This document shows positions 24,261 to 31,517 of a stretch of DNA of 43,164 nt, one piece after another. The position numbers and the translations under genes are program-made. This DNA is from Clostridium sp. (GTDB taxonomy: Bacteria; Bacillota; Clostridia; Lachnospirales; Lachnospiraceae). How positions within the stretch are numbered: the first letter of the stretch is position 1; the number at the start of each line of letters is the position of its first letter. The notes below the pieces were generated by a model. That model was not told where the DNA came from. It saw nothing but the letters and a program-made list of their open reading frames with translations, and made no database searches. Where the stretch lies: positions 1-43,164 of the forward strand of contig JAMPGS010000011.1 of assembly GCA_023663815.1 (NCBI GenBank), given 5' to 3'.

Positions 24261-26213
24261 TTGCCGCTTGGAAAAAAACTTACCCGAAAACAAAAACTAT
24301 TTTGTCTGGCCGCCCTTCTCCTTGCCGGCCTGCTTTTCTTATATTACTGCCTTTTTGCAAACGACAGCCGTAAGTTCAAGGCTTTGTCCGAGGAATTGTT
24401 TTACTCGGAGCTTTCGGGAGATACCTTAAGTCTCCACTATACTTTGGCTTGGCCCGAAAAATGGGGCTTTACCGGCGACGCCGTTCTTTCTTCTTACGTT
24501 GCGGAAGAAGAAAATCTGTCCGACGAATACAACCGTCAACAAAACCAAAAGAATAACCGCAAAAGTGGCAGCAACAACTCTAAAAGCAACAACGGCCTCA
24601 AAAGCGGCAACGGCTCCAAAAACAAAGACCGCAGCCGCAATAGCGAAAATGATTCTGCGGCGGATATCGCAAGCGTCCTCGAACGGCTTTCCAAAATTTC
24701 CCGCGACCGCTTAAGCGCCAGCGACGCTTACACCTATGATTTGCTCTCTCGGTATCTTGCGCTGCGCCTTGAGGGTGCGGCTTATCCCTACTACAGCGAA
24801 CCCCTTGCGCCCTCCTCAGGGATGCAGTCGGGGCTCCCCATCCTCCTTGCGGATTACACCTTCCGCTGTGAAAAGGACGTGGAGGATTACCTTCATCTTT
24901 TGGACCAAACGGATACCTACTTTGAAGGCCTGATTCAATACGAAAAGGAAAAATCTCAAAACGGGCTTTTCATGTCGGACGCCTCCGCCGGAAAAATTGT
25001 AAAGCAATGCATGGAAATTATGGACAGGGATTTGCTTGCTTCGGGCAGCCATTTTCTGCACGCCACCTTTCAGGAACGGCTTGACGCGCTTGTGCAGGAG
25101 GGCGTCATCACCGCTTCGCAGAAGGAAAACTGGATTTCTGAAAACGACCGGCTCTTAACCACCGTTATGGCTCCCGCCTACGAGGAGGTTGCGGACGCCT
25201 TTACTATCCTTCAGGGCAGCGGCGCCAACTCCATGGGCCTTTGCTACTTTCCCGACGGCCGCGCTTACTATGAATATCTCCTTGCCTCCACCACCGGGTC
25301 CTCCCGCGCCATTCCTGAAATTAAGTCCATGCTCTGGAAGGATTTTCAGCAGAACATTGCCGCCCTGATAAATTTATACAACACCCATCCCGAACTGGCC
25401 TCCACAGGCAGCGGCATACAAGCATCCTTCCCGCTCTCCACCCCTGAGGAAATGCTTGCGGACCTGCAAAGCCGCATTGCATCGGATTTTCCGGCTTTCC
25501 CCGCCTCGGAAGATTTTGCCCCTTCCTGCACCATCAAGAGCGTATCCCCTTCCATGGAAAACTATACCAGCCCCGCCTATTACTTAACGCCGCCTATCGA
25601 CGACATGAGCCATAATATCATTTATATCAATCACAAAAATTCGCCCGACGCGCTGACCCTGTACACTACCTTGGCCCACGAGGGATACCCCGGCCACCTT
25701 TATCAAACGGTGTACAGCCAGCTATACATGAACCGCCAAAATGTCTCCCCTATCCGCTATCTTTTGCACTACGGCGGCTATGTGGAGGGGTGGGCCCTGT
25801 ATGTTGAAAACTTATCCTACGGCTACGCCCAGCAGCTTTTAGGCGACGCCCACCCGCAGACCGCCCTCTGGTACGAGGCCTGCAGGCTTGACCGGAATCT
25901 ACAGCTATGCCTTTATTCCCTGCTTGACATTGCCATTCACTATGAAGGGGCAACTCCAAGGCAGGTTCAGGCGATTTTGGGAAAAATAGGCATTACAAAT
26001 GCGGAGACCGTTTCCGCCATTTATCAGTATATTGCAGAGGGGCCTGTAACCTACTTAAAATATTATCTTGGCTTTTTGGAGTTCCTTGCTTTGCAAGATT
26101 CGGCGCGCAGCGCGTGGGGAGACGAATTTACCCTGCAGCGTTTCCACCAGTTTGTTCTGGAGACAGGGCCTTCCGATTTTCAGGGCTTACATGAAATGCT
26201 GGCGGCATCTTAG
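24261..26213 (+). CDS. DUF885 family membrane-anchored metallopeptidase
   Basis: A 650-residue protein with an N-terminal signal anchor (LFCLAALLLAGLLFLYYCLF at about 13-32) after basic residues, so the domain is probably extracellular and tethered. DUF885 hallmark: LAHEGYPGHLYQ, giving a zinc motif H473-E474-x-x-x-x-H479, then GYVEGWALYVENLSYGY and the family C-terminal EGPVTYLKYYLGFLEF. Residues about 91-132 are an Asn/Lys/Ser/Gly-rich insert with no folded appearance. The start is TTG 24261, eight bases after a perfect AGGAGG; no ATG is better placed. Substrate unknown; relatives are described as putative peptidases. Its stop overlaps the convergent Mrr-like gene by four bases. Confidence 0.9.
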   Translation: MPLGKKLTRKQKLFCLAALLLAGLLFLYYCLFANDSRKFKALSEELFYSELSGDTLSLHYTLAWPEKWGFTGDAVLSSYVAEEENLSDEYNRQQNQKNNRKSGSNNSKSNNGLKSGNGSKNKDRSRNSENDSAADIASVLERLSKISRDRLSASDAYTYDLLSRYLALRLEGAAYPYYSEPLAPSSGMQSGLPILLADYTFRCEKDVEDYLHLLDQTDTYFEGLIQYEKEKSQNGLFMSDASAGKIVKQCMEIMDRDLLASGSHFLHATFQERLDALVQEGVITASQKENWISENDRLLTTVMAPAYEEVADAFTILQGSGANSMGLCYFPDGRAYYEYLLASTTGSSRAIPEIKSMLWKDFQQNIAALINLYNTHPELASTGSGIQASFPLSTPEEMLADLQSRIASDFPAFPASEDFAPSCTIKSVSPSMENYTSPAYYLTPPIDDMSHNIIYINHKNSPDALTLYTTLAHEGYPGHLYQTVYSQLYMNRQNVSPIRYLLHYGGYVEGWALYVENLSYGYAQQLLGDAHPQTALWYEACRLDRNLQLCLYSLLDIAIHYEGATPRQVQAILGKIGITNAETVSAIYQYIAEGPVTYLKYYLGFLEFLALQDSARSAWGDEFTLQRFHQFVLETGPSDFQGLHEMLAAS

Positions 26214-26662
26214 TCTTCCTCCGCCATGCTTTCTATGTAGCCGCCGTCCCACAGCAAAATTTTCAGCTTTTTTGCCGCCTCCACCGCCGGGGCGGTAAAA
26301 TATTGATTTGTCATCACGGCTCCCACCATTCTATCGTAATAATCCCTGCCTGCATAGGCCTCCTGAACCGCCTTAACGCCCACCGGGGCGTTGTAGCGTT
26401 TGCACTGAACGGCATAAGTCACTCCATCCTTTTCCGCCAAAATGTCTATTCCATAATCGCCGCTGCCCCGCGTCACCTCCACCTCAAGGAATCCTCTTCT
26501 CTCAAGCAAATCCGCGCAGTAATATTCAAATTCATGCCCGTCCATATCCTCAAAAGTATCTACCCTTCGGCGGCGTCTCAAAAAAATACAAAAAATGACT
26601 GCAAAAATAATCAAAGCCGCCGCAATGCCTACAACTTTAAATAAGGAAGTTATCTCCATCAT
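26210..26662 (-). CDS. Membrane-anchored Mrr-like restriction endonuclease domain protein
   Basis: 150 residues. One N-terminal transmembrane helix (VGIAAALIIFAVIFCIFL), a basic RRRRR stretch, then a PD-(D/E)xK Mrr_cat domain: GHEFEYYCADLLERRGF, GSGDYGIDILAEKDGV and YAVQCKRYNAPVGVKAVQEA, with the Asp of GIDI and QCK as the catalytic core. Small TM-plus-Mrr proteins are common in clostridia and need not restrict DNA; no methylase is nearby. ATG 26662 or 26659 is the start. Lies 22 nt below the GNAT gene and is probably co-transcribed with it; converges on DUF885 with a four-base overlap. Confidence 0.9.
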   Translation of the reverse strand: MMEITSLFKVVGIAAALIIFAVIFCIFLRRRRRVDTFEDMDGHEFEYYCADLLERRGFLEVEVTRGSGDYGIDILAEKDGVTYAVQCKRYNAPVGVKAVQEAYAGRDYYDRMVGAVMTNQYFTAPAVEAAKKLKILLWDGGYIESMAEED

Positions 26663-26684
26663 AAATACTTATCCTTTGTCTTTC

Positions 26685-27443
26685 TTATCCGTCAAATATT
26701 GTATATCCCGCCATTTTCTGCACAATGCCATTATATACGGAGCTTCCGTCAAGAGTTGTGCCAAAGGTATCGACCCACATCGGAATATAACCGCATCTAT
26801 GCGCCACCATCTGGGAACCGATATTTGTCACGGAAGCCGAATAGAAAGGAATGATTCCCCGCGCCAGCAGCTCCCTTGTCAAATTTTTCACTAAATAAGT
26901 GCCTAGTCCGGCGTTTCTGTTTTCCTCCGCAACGTCCACGCCCATTTCCCATAGGCCGTCCACGGAAGTCCCCGCCGCCCCTGCAATCCCTGCAATTTTT
27001 CCACCGTCCCTTACAATACAGACCGCCCTCGTCGGCGTATAACCATCGCCGTCAAAACCCAGTGAATTTTCAAAGCCTTTAAGCCCCTCTAATATAGAAA
27101 TATCTCCGTCAAAAAGAGATTCGCAGCTATAATTTGGCAGCGCCGGTATAGCGCCAGCATATTCACCGGCAGGAACATAGTGAATTGTCTGCCCATAGAC
27201 ATAGGGCAGCTCAAAAATTTCATCCCTGTTTTTATCTTGCAGCAATTCCTTTGCTTTTTCATGCAAATTCTTTGAAGTACATATAGCAATGCAGTTTTTA
27301 TACGCTAATATTTTGATGTAGGGCTTTTTTGCATCTGTGTTAATAGGGTATAAATTTCCCTTTTGATTTAATTCCTCCAAAGTGCAGTAGTACTCTTTTG
27401 AAAGCAACCGTTCAATTTTTTCTTGGATTGTTTTCTTTTCCAT
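26685..27443 (-). CDS. GNAT family N-acetyltransferase
   Basis: A 252-residue protein. An N-terminal region of about 130 residues has no recognised motif, and the C-terminal GNAT fold includes GGKIAGIAGAAG and the acetyl-CoA loop ENRNAGLGTYLVKNLTREL (the consensus R/Q-x-x-G-x-G/A is visible as RNAGLG). The substrate is unknown. ATG 27443 follows GGGAGG; the preceding TTG is not needed. A candidate leader ORF (27412-27492) overlaps the start. A putative promoter lies at 27514-27542. The Mrr-like gene follows after 22 nt. Confidence 0.88.
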   Translation of the reverse strand: MEKKTIQEKIERLLSKEYYCTLEELNQKGNLYPINTDAKKPYIKILAYKNCIAICTSKNLHEKAKELLQDKNRDEIFELPYVYGQTIHYVPAGEYAGAIPALPNYSCESLFDGDISILEGLKGFENSLGFDGDGYTPTRAVCIVRDGGKIAGIAGAAGTSVDGLWEMGVDVAEENRNAGLGTYLVKNLTRELLARGIIPFYSASVTNIGSQMVAHRCGYIPMWVDTFGTTLDGSSVYNGIVQKMAGYTIFDG

Positions 27444-27492
27444 CAAAATCCTCCCGCCTGATATGCTCTTGCAACAACGTAGGAGGGCTCAT
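27412..27492 (-). CDS. Possible 26-aa leader peptide overlapping the GNAT start
   Basis: ATG 27492 stands ten bases after GGAGGAG and opens a 26-codon frame that ends 31 bases inside the GNAT gene in another frame. Its ribosome binding site is as good as that of GNAT itself. It could couple or compete with GNAT translation. There is no sequence evidence for conservation, so it may be chance. Confidence 0.3.
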   Translation of the reverse strand: MSPPTLLQEHIRREDFDGKENNPRKN

Positions 27493-27513
27493 AATAGGCG
27501 TTCTCCTCCCTCT

Positions 27514-27542
27514 ACCATACACAAAAGCGCCTTTCTTTTCAA
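27514..27542 (-). promoter_or_regulatory. Candidate promoter of the GNAT-Mrr genes
   Basis: Minus strand TTGAAA (27542-27537), 17-nt spacer, TATGGT (27519-27514). Both boxes match four of six consensus bases. Position just after the MITE-like element and 70 nt above GNAT fits. Confidence 0.4.
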
Positions 27543-27562
27543 GCCCCTGCGCTTAAAACCGC

Positions 27563-27670
27563 TTGAGGCTGCCGCCTTAAGAAAATGGGTACAAGAACTT
27601 TAGTGTCTGGCAATATGCCATATGCCAATCCTTCATCTTGCACGTCAGAATCTTAACGCGACAGCCTCAA
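27563..27670. mobile_element. MITE-like 108-bp element with 19-bp imperfect terminal inverted repeats
   Basis: Ends TTGAGGCTGCCGCCTTAAG (27563-27581) and CTTAACGCGACAGCCTCAA (27652-27670) pair over most of their length, with an inner palindromic stretch TGGCAATATGCCATATGCCA. It codes for nothing and fills the gap between GH2 and GNAT. No clear target-site duplication is seen. It could instead be a structured RNA or a 3'-end stem; there is no poly-U run. Confidence 0.5.
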
Positions 27671-27714
27671 CATAATTATTTTTACTTTTTTCTATCCCTT
27701 ATCTGTAATATATC

Positions 27715-29451
27715 TTATCTATAATCCGAATAGGAATGATACAATCGCTTCACCACATCGTAAGACAGCTTCCGCCGTCTGTATTCGTCCACAATCCCCT
27801 TGTTATTCATGGTGCGGGGCCTGTTGCTGAACCACTCGAAGCTGATTCGCACATCGCAGAACTGCCAGATAAAGATGCCGCTGCATCCTTCCTGTTCCAA
27901 AACGCCTGTAATCTGGTCCTCAAGAGCTTTCGCCTGATATTCCTCCGACCACTTGCACAGGGTGGGCGTTCTGTAGCCGTAAATGGCCCCCGCCCCGATT
28001 TCCGTCACAAGGAACGGCTTTCCGCTTCCCTCGCTTTCTTTCTGAACCCAATCATAAATATCTTTTACATATACCCCCGCCGGCGTATCGTGATACCATT
28101 CAGGATACAGGTTATAGGAGACAATTTCCGGCAAGCCAAAGCAGATATCCGTCTTAAACTTGCAACTGGAAGAGGAGCGCGGCCTTGAGGTATCCATGCT
28201 GCGAATTAAATCGTACTGCTTTTTGTAGCACTCATATCCGTATTCCGTCTCGCTGGCGCACTCGTTCAAGATACCCCATATAATAATGGAAGGGTGATTG
28301 ATGTGGACCGTAATCATTTCCCTGATGCAGTCCTCCGCCTGCCGCTCAAAATTGGGATTCTGCATCTGCTCAAGGGACAGCCCTCTCGCGTGGTTTTCCT
28401 CCCACACCAAAATTCCCTGCTCGTCGCACAAATCAAGAAACAGCTCGTCGTTGGGATAATGGGAGGTACGCATTGCGTTAGCCCCCAAATCCTTTGCAAT
28501 CTGTAAATCCTGCTGAATTGCCGTAAAGGGAAGGGCGCAGCCAAACATGGGATGATCCTCATGGCGGCAAAAGCCCTTGATTCTCAGCTTTTTGCCGTTA
28601 AGCAGGATATCCTTCCCCTCCGTCTTTATCTCGCGGAAGCCCAGCCGCTCTATTAAATCATCCACCGGCCTTGCCGCTGAAAGCTCCGCTGTATTTGCCT
28701 CTTGCTCCGTCTCTCCGGCCGAACTCTTCGCCGTATCCTCCAAAAGCTCCGCGGAGATTCCGTAAAGTTTAGGGTGTTCCATATCCCACGCCTCTACCTC
28801 CCCGGCGCAAAGCTTTTTCTCAAGAATTTTTTCTTCCCCGGCCTTTAAAATTAAACTTTCCGTCACAGCCTCGCCGCCTTCCAACTGCAGCTTAAGACAG
28901 TACGCCAAATCCTTTTCGGAAAGCGAGTTCACCTTCACGGAGACCTGAACGCTCCACCCGTCGGCTTCCTTTACTGGAATTGCATGAATGTACTCGATAT
29001 AGGCTTCCCCCAGCTCCTCCAGCACAACTCCCCTTGAAATTCCGCCGTAGCTCATATAATCGTTGGGCACATGAAGAGCGCTTTCCTCGCTAAACCGGTT
29101 GTCCGCATAAACCTCCAGCTTATGCGGCCCCTGTTCCAAATTTTTTACCACAATGGAAAAAGGCGTGTACGCATTGTAATGGGTTCCTACTTCCTCGCCG
29201 TCCACGCAGACCCTTGCCGTGTGGCTGACGCCCTTAAACACCAGACGCACGTTGCCGCCCCCTTGAAATTCCTTTGTAAATGCGCCAACTCCGCGATACG
29301 CGGAAAAATCCGGAAGGCTTTCCCAGCAGCAGGGCACCGCAACCGGATAAACCTTTCCCGCAAACTCGCCGTCGCAGGGTGAAAAACTCCACAGGCTGTC
29401 GCTTAATTCCGTTACTTTTCTGATTTTGTTTGTCTTAAACGTTCTAATCAT
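27715..29451 (-). CDS. GH2 beta-glucuronidase-type glycoside hydrolase
   Basis: Retaining exo-beta-glycosidase, most likely releasing glucuronic acid. 578 residues, cytoplasmic (no signal peptide). Sugar-binding and Ig-like N-terminal domains come first (VPCCWESLPDF, YRGVGAFTKEF, NDYMSYGGISRGV). The TIM barrel has IKGFCRHEDHP, MRTSHYPNDELFLDLCDEQG, acid/base GILNE397 and nucleophile LVTE484IG. MNNKG carries an N-x-K motif (N549, K551), which in beta-glucuronidases contacts the uronic carboxylate. The third domain has a Glu/Ala/Thr-rich loop near residue 245. ATG 29451 follows GAGG. Last gene of the uronate locus, after a terminator and a family A repeat, so it may be partly uncoupled from the ABC genes. 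Confidence 0.92.
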   Translation of the reverse strand: MIRTFKTNKIRKVTELSDSLWSFSPCDGEFAGKVYPVAVPCCWESLPDFSAYRGVGAFTKEFQGGGNVRLVFKGVSHTARVCVDGEEVGTHYNAYTPFSIVVKNLEQGPHKLEVYADNRFSEESALHVPNDYMSYGGISRGVVLEELGEAYIEYIHAIPVKEADGWSVQVSVKVNSLSEKDLAYCLKLQLEGGEAVTESLILKAGEEKILEKKLCAGEVEAWDMEHPKLYGISAELLEDTAKSSAGETEQEANTAELSAARPVDDLIERLGFREIKTEGKDILLNGKKLRIKGFCRHEDHPMFGCALPFTAIQQDLQIAKDLGANAMRTSHYPNDELFLDLCDEQGILVWEENHARGLSLEQMQNPNFERQAEDCIREMITVHINHPSIIIWGILNECASETEYGYECYKKQYDLIRSMDTSRPRSSSSCKFKTDICFGLPEIVSYNLYPEWYHDTPAGVYVKDIYDWVQKESEGSGKPFLVTEIGAGAIYGYRTPTLCKWSEEYQAKALEDQITGVLEQEGCSGIFIWQFCDVRISFEWFSNRPRTMNNKGIVDEYRRRKLSYDVVKRLYHSYSDYR

Positions 29452-29460
29452 ATTAAATCC

Positions 29461-29570
29461 TCTACTCCAGTTCCGCAGACGCCCTTCTGCAATTTTTATC
29501 TGGAACGGTTTTCATTTGCTTTGCATCTGTAAATCGTTCCTTGCGCTTTCAGGCTTTTGCTGTTTTTATT
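29461..29570 (-). repeat. Structured intergenic repeat, family A, copy 3
   Basis: Lies directly upstream of the GH2 gene. Shared blocks: AACAGCA, TGAAAGCGCAAGGAAC, GATGCAAAGCA, GTTCCAGA, and the terminal CTGCGGAACTGGAG. The stem is GGAACG (29540-29535) with CGTTCC (29507-29502). The sequence runs to within 10 nt of the GH2 start codon, and its terminal GGAG and the following GAGG form the ribosome binding region. Confidence 0.6.
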
Positions 29571-29597
29571 TGCTTCTTCAACGTTCAATCATACAAG

Positions 29598-29621
29598 AAA
29601 AATGCCCGTCAGGGCATTTTT
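29598..29621. terminator. Rho-independent terminator after the ABC permease genes
   Basis: AAAAATGCCC, loop GTCA, GGGCATTTTT: a perfect 10-bp stem with A and T runs on its two sides, so it can work in both directions. It should end most transcripts of the binding-protein and permease genes before GH2. Confidence 0.88.
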
Positions 29622-29655
29622 CCTATATTGCAATTTTACTTGCTCCTATGTAATT

Positions 29656-30501
29656 TTACCCCTTAAGGCCGGATGTCGCAACACCTTCAACGAAGTATCT
29701 CTGCAGGAATACGAACAAAATAAGCACCGGTATCAAGGCAACCGTAGCCGCCGCCATAATCAGCGCGTAATTGGAGGAATACTGTGTATTGAACATTCGC
29801 AGCATTACCTGCAGGGTCTTTTTCTCGGTGGTTGACAGATAAATCAACGGACCCATGAAGTCGTTCCACTCAAAGGTGAAGGACGTGAGGCACAGGGTTG
29901 CGATAACGGGCTTTGACAGAGGAAGCATCAGCTTCGCCCAAATACCGTACTCGCTGAGGCCGTCGATTCTCGCCGCCTCCAAAAGCTCTGTGGGAATTCC
30001 CATAAAGAACTGCCTCATCAGGAACACCCCCGTCGCCGTGAAGGCGTGCATCAAGATAATGCCTAAATGGCTGTCTGTCAGGCCAAAAATTGTCATCATC
30101 TTATACTGAGGAACCATGTATACCTGCCAAGGAATAGCAATCGTCATAATGTACAGCATAAAAATGGTATCTCTGCCCTTGAACTCCAGCTTTGCAAACG
30201 CGTATGCCGCCAAGCTTGAGGTTGCAAGCTGCAACAGGGTAACGCACACCGTCAGCTTCACACTGTTGAAGAAACCGGTGAGCAGCGGAACTCTCTGCCA
30301 AATTTCACTGTAGTTGCTCCACTGAGGATTTTCAGGAATCCACACGATCGGGAAGGAAAATACATCCTTTTCAAATTTTAAGGAAGCGGAAATCATCCAT
30401 GCAAAGGGAACCAGCATGATAAACGCCATAATAATCAGGGCAGCATACAGCAGTACCTTCCTGACAATTTCGCCTGTAGTTAATTTTTCACCACTCGTCA
30501 T
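29656..30501 (-). CDS. Carbohydrate ABC transporter permease, MalG type (CUT1)
   Basis: The second membrane subunit of the sugar importer, 281 residues with six hydrophobic segments, beginning VLLYAALIIMAFIMLVPFAW. The EAA loop that contacts the ATPase reads EAARIDGLSEYGIWAKLMLP. I chose ATG 30501 behind AAGGGGGTGG; ATG 30522 overlaps the stop of the first permease and lacks a site. Third gene of the transporter set; a strong terminator follows. No ATPase gene is nearby, as usual for Firmicutes CUT1 systems that share an MsmX-type ATPase. Confidence 0.95.
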   Translation of the reverse strand: MTSGEKLTTGEIVRKVLLYAALIIMAFIMLVPFAWMISASLKFEKDVFSFPIVWIPENPQWSNYSEIWQRVPLLTGFFNSVKLTVCVTLLQLATSSLAAYAFAKLEFKGRDTIFMLYIMTIAIPWQVYMVPQYKMMTIFGLTDSHLGIILMHAFTATGVFLMRQFFMGIPTELLEAARIDGLSEYGIWAKLMLPLSKPVIATLCLTSFTFEWNDFMGPLIYLSTTEKKTLQVMLRMFNTQYSSNYALIMAAATVALIPVLILFVFLQRYFVEGVATSGLKG

Positions 30502-30514
30502 AGCTTCCACCCCC

Positions 30515-31429
30515 TTAGTCATTTGAGAATTTCTTCTCGAACTTAAACTGAATCAATGTGACAATCAGGATAATAACGAGAAGAACCATAGCAACCGCAC
30601 TGGCGTAACCAAACTTCGCGCTCTTGAAGGCCTGATTGTAAATATGGTAGGCCAAAACCTTCGTCGCCTCGCCGGGACCGCCCTGTGTGGTAATATACAT
30701 AGTGTCATAAGATTTAAACGTTGCAACCAGCAGCATCATTAAGATATAGAAAGTAGTCGGAAGGATTCCCGGCCATGTAACATTCCAAAACTGCTGCCAG
30801 CCGTTGGCTCCGTCCAGCGAAGCCGCCTCGTACAATTCTCTGGAAATGCCCTGTAAGGCAGCCAGATAAACAATCATATAATAACCCATGCCTTTCCATA
30901 CGGTCAGGCCGATAATGGTGGGCATCGCCCATGTGGTGGATGCTGCCCATCTGGGCGGATTTGCAACTCCAAGAGCCATCAATATGCCGTTTACAGGTCC
31001 CTTTTCAGGATTGAACAGGGCCATCCATACCACAGCAATGGCAACCAGCGATGCAACGTAAGGGAAGAATAATACCGAACGGAAAAATACGCGTCCCTTT
31101 AAGGGCTTATTCATCAAAACCGCAAGGAACAATGCCAGCCCCAATGTAAGCGGCGTTGTCACCACTGTATAATAAATCGTGTTTTTCAATGAAATCCAAA
31201 AGCTCTTGTCATTGGTAAACATGGTAATGAAGTTCTTTAACCCTACAAACTTGAGCGGATTACCGGAATCCCACTCGCAGAAACTTAAGAATAATGAAAA
31301 TACAATCGGTACAAATGTAAATATAAAGAAACCAATCAAATTTGGCAGAATAAAGGAATACGCGACTAACGTTTTTCTTCTTCTCAACGTGGACGCCTTC
31401 ACCTGCCCGTCTGTACTGCTCTTACCCAT
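30515..31429 (-). CDS. Carbohydrate ABC transporter permease, MalF/UgpA type (CUT1)
   Basis: The first membrane subunit, 304 residues with six hydrophobic segments (VAYSFILPNLIGFFIFTFVP first). EAA loop: YEAASLDGANGWQQFWNVTWP. ATG 31429 follows AAGGAGG by ten bases; a longer TTG reading from 31456 runs over that site and is less likely. It works with the MalG-type permease and the lipoprotein upstream. The strong stem-loop at 31472-31507 separates it from the binding-protein gene. Confidence 0.95.
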   Translation of the reverse strand: MGKSSTDGQVKASTLRRRKTLVAYSFILPNLIGFFIFTFVPIVFSLFLSFCEWDSGNPLKFVGLKNFITMFTNDKSFWISLKNTIYYTVVTTPLTLGLALFLAVLMNKPLKGRVFFRSVLFFPYVASLVAIAVVWMALFNPEKGPVNGILMALGVANPPRWAASTTWAMPTIIGLTVWKGMGYYMIVYLAALQGISRELYEAASLDGANGWQQFWNVTWPGILPTTFYILMMLLVATFKSYDTMYITTQGGPGEATKVLAYHIYNQAFKSAKFGYASAVAMVLLVIILIVTLIQFKFEKKFSND

Positions 31430-31471
31430 AGGATTGAATCCTCCTTCCTTATACAAAGATACCCTTTGTAA

Positions 31472-31507
31472 AACAGCCGCCTGACAACTGAGCTTCAGGC
31501 GGCTGTT
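31472..31507 (-). other. Stem-loop between binding-protein and permease genes
   Basis: A 13-bp perfect stem AACAGCCGCCTGA / TCAGGCGGCTGTT with a 10-nt loop, starting 11 nt after the binding-protein stop. The minus-strand U run is short (TTTT), so it is likely a partial terminator or 3'-end stabiliser that gives more binding protein than permease, as in malE-malF-type operons. Confidence 0.75.
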
Positions 31508-31517
31508 AAAAAACCTC

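Noticed and set aside
26210..26662. Restriction-modification or defence system at the Mrr-like gene
   Set aside because: There is no methylase, specificity or helicase gene nearby, and the protein is a small membrane-anchored single-domain type.
29535..29552. Catabolite (cre)-like sequence TGAAAGCGCAAGGA in the family A repeat before GH2
   Set aside because: It mismatches the consensus at a key position and is part of a repeat also present before grpE and in the mannan operon.
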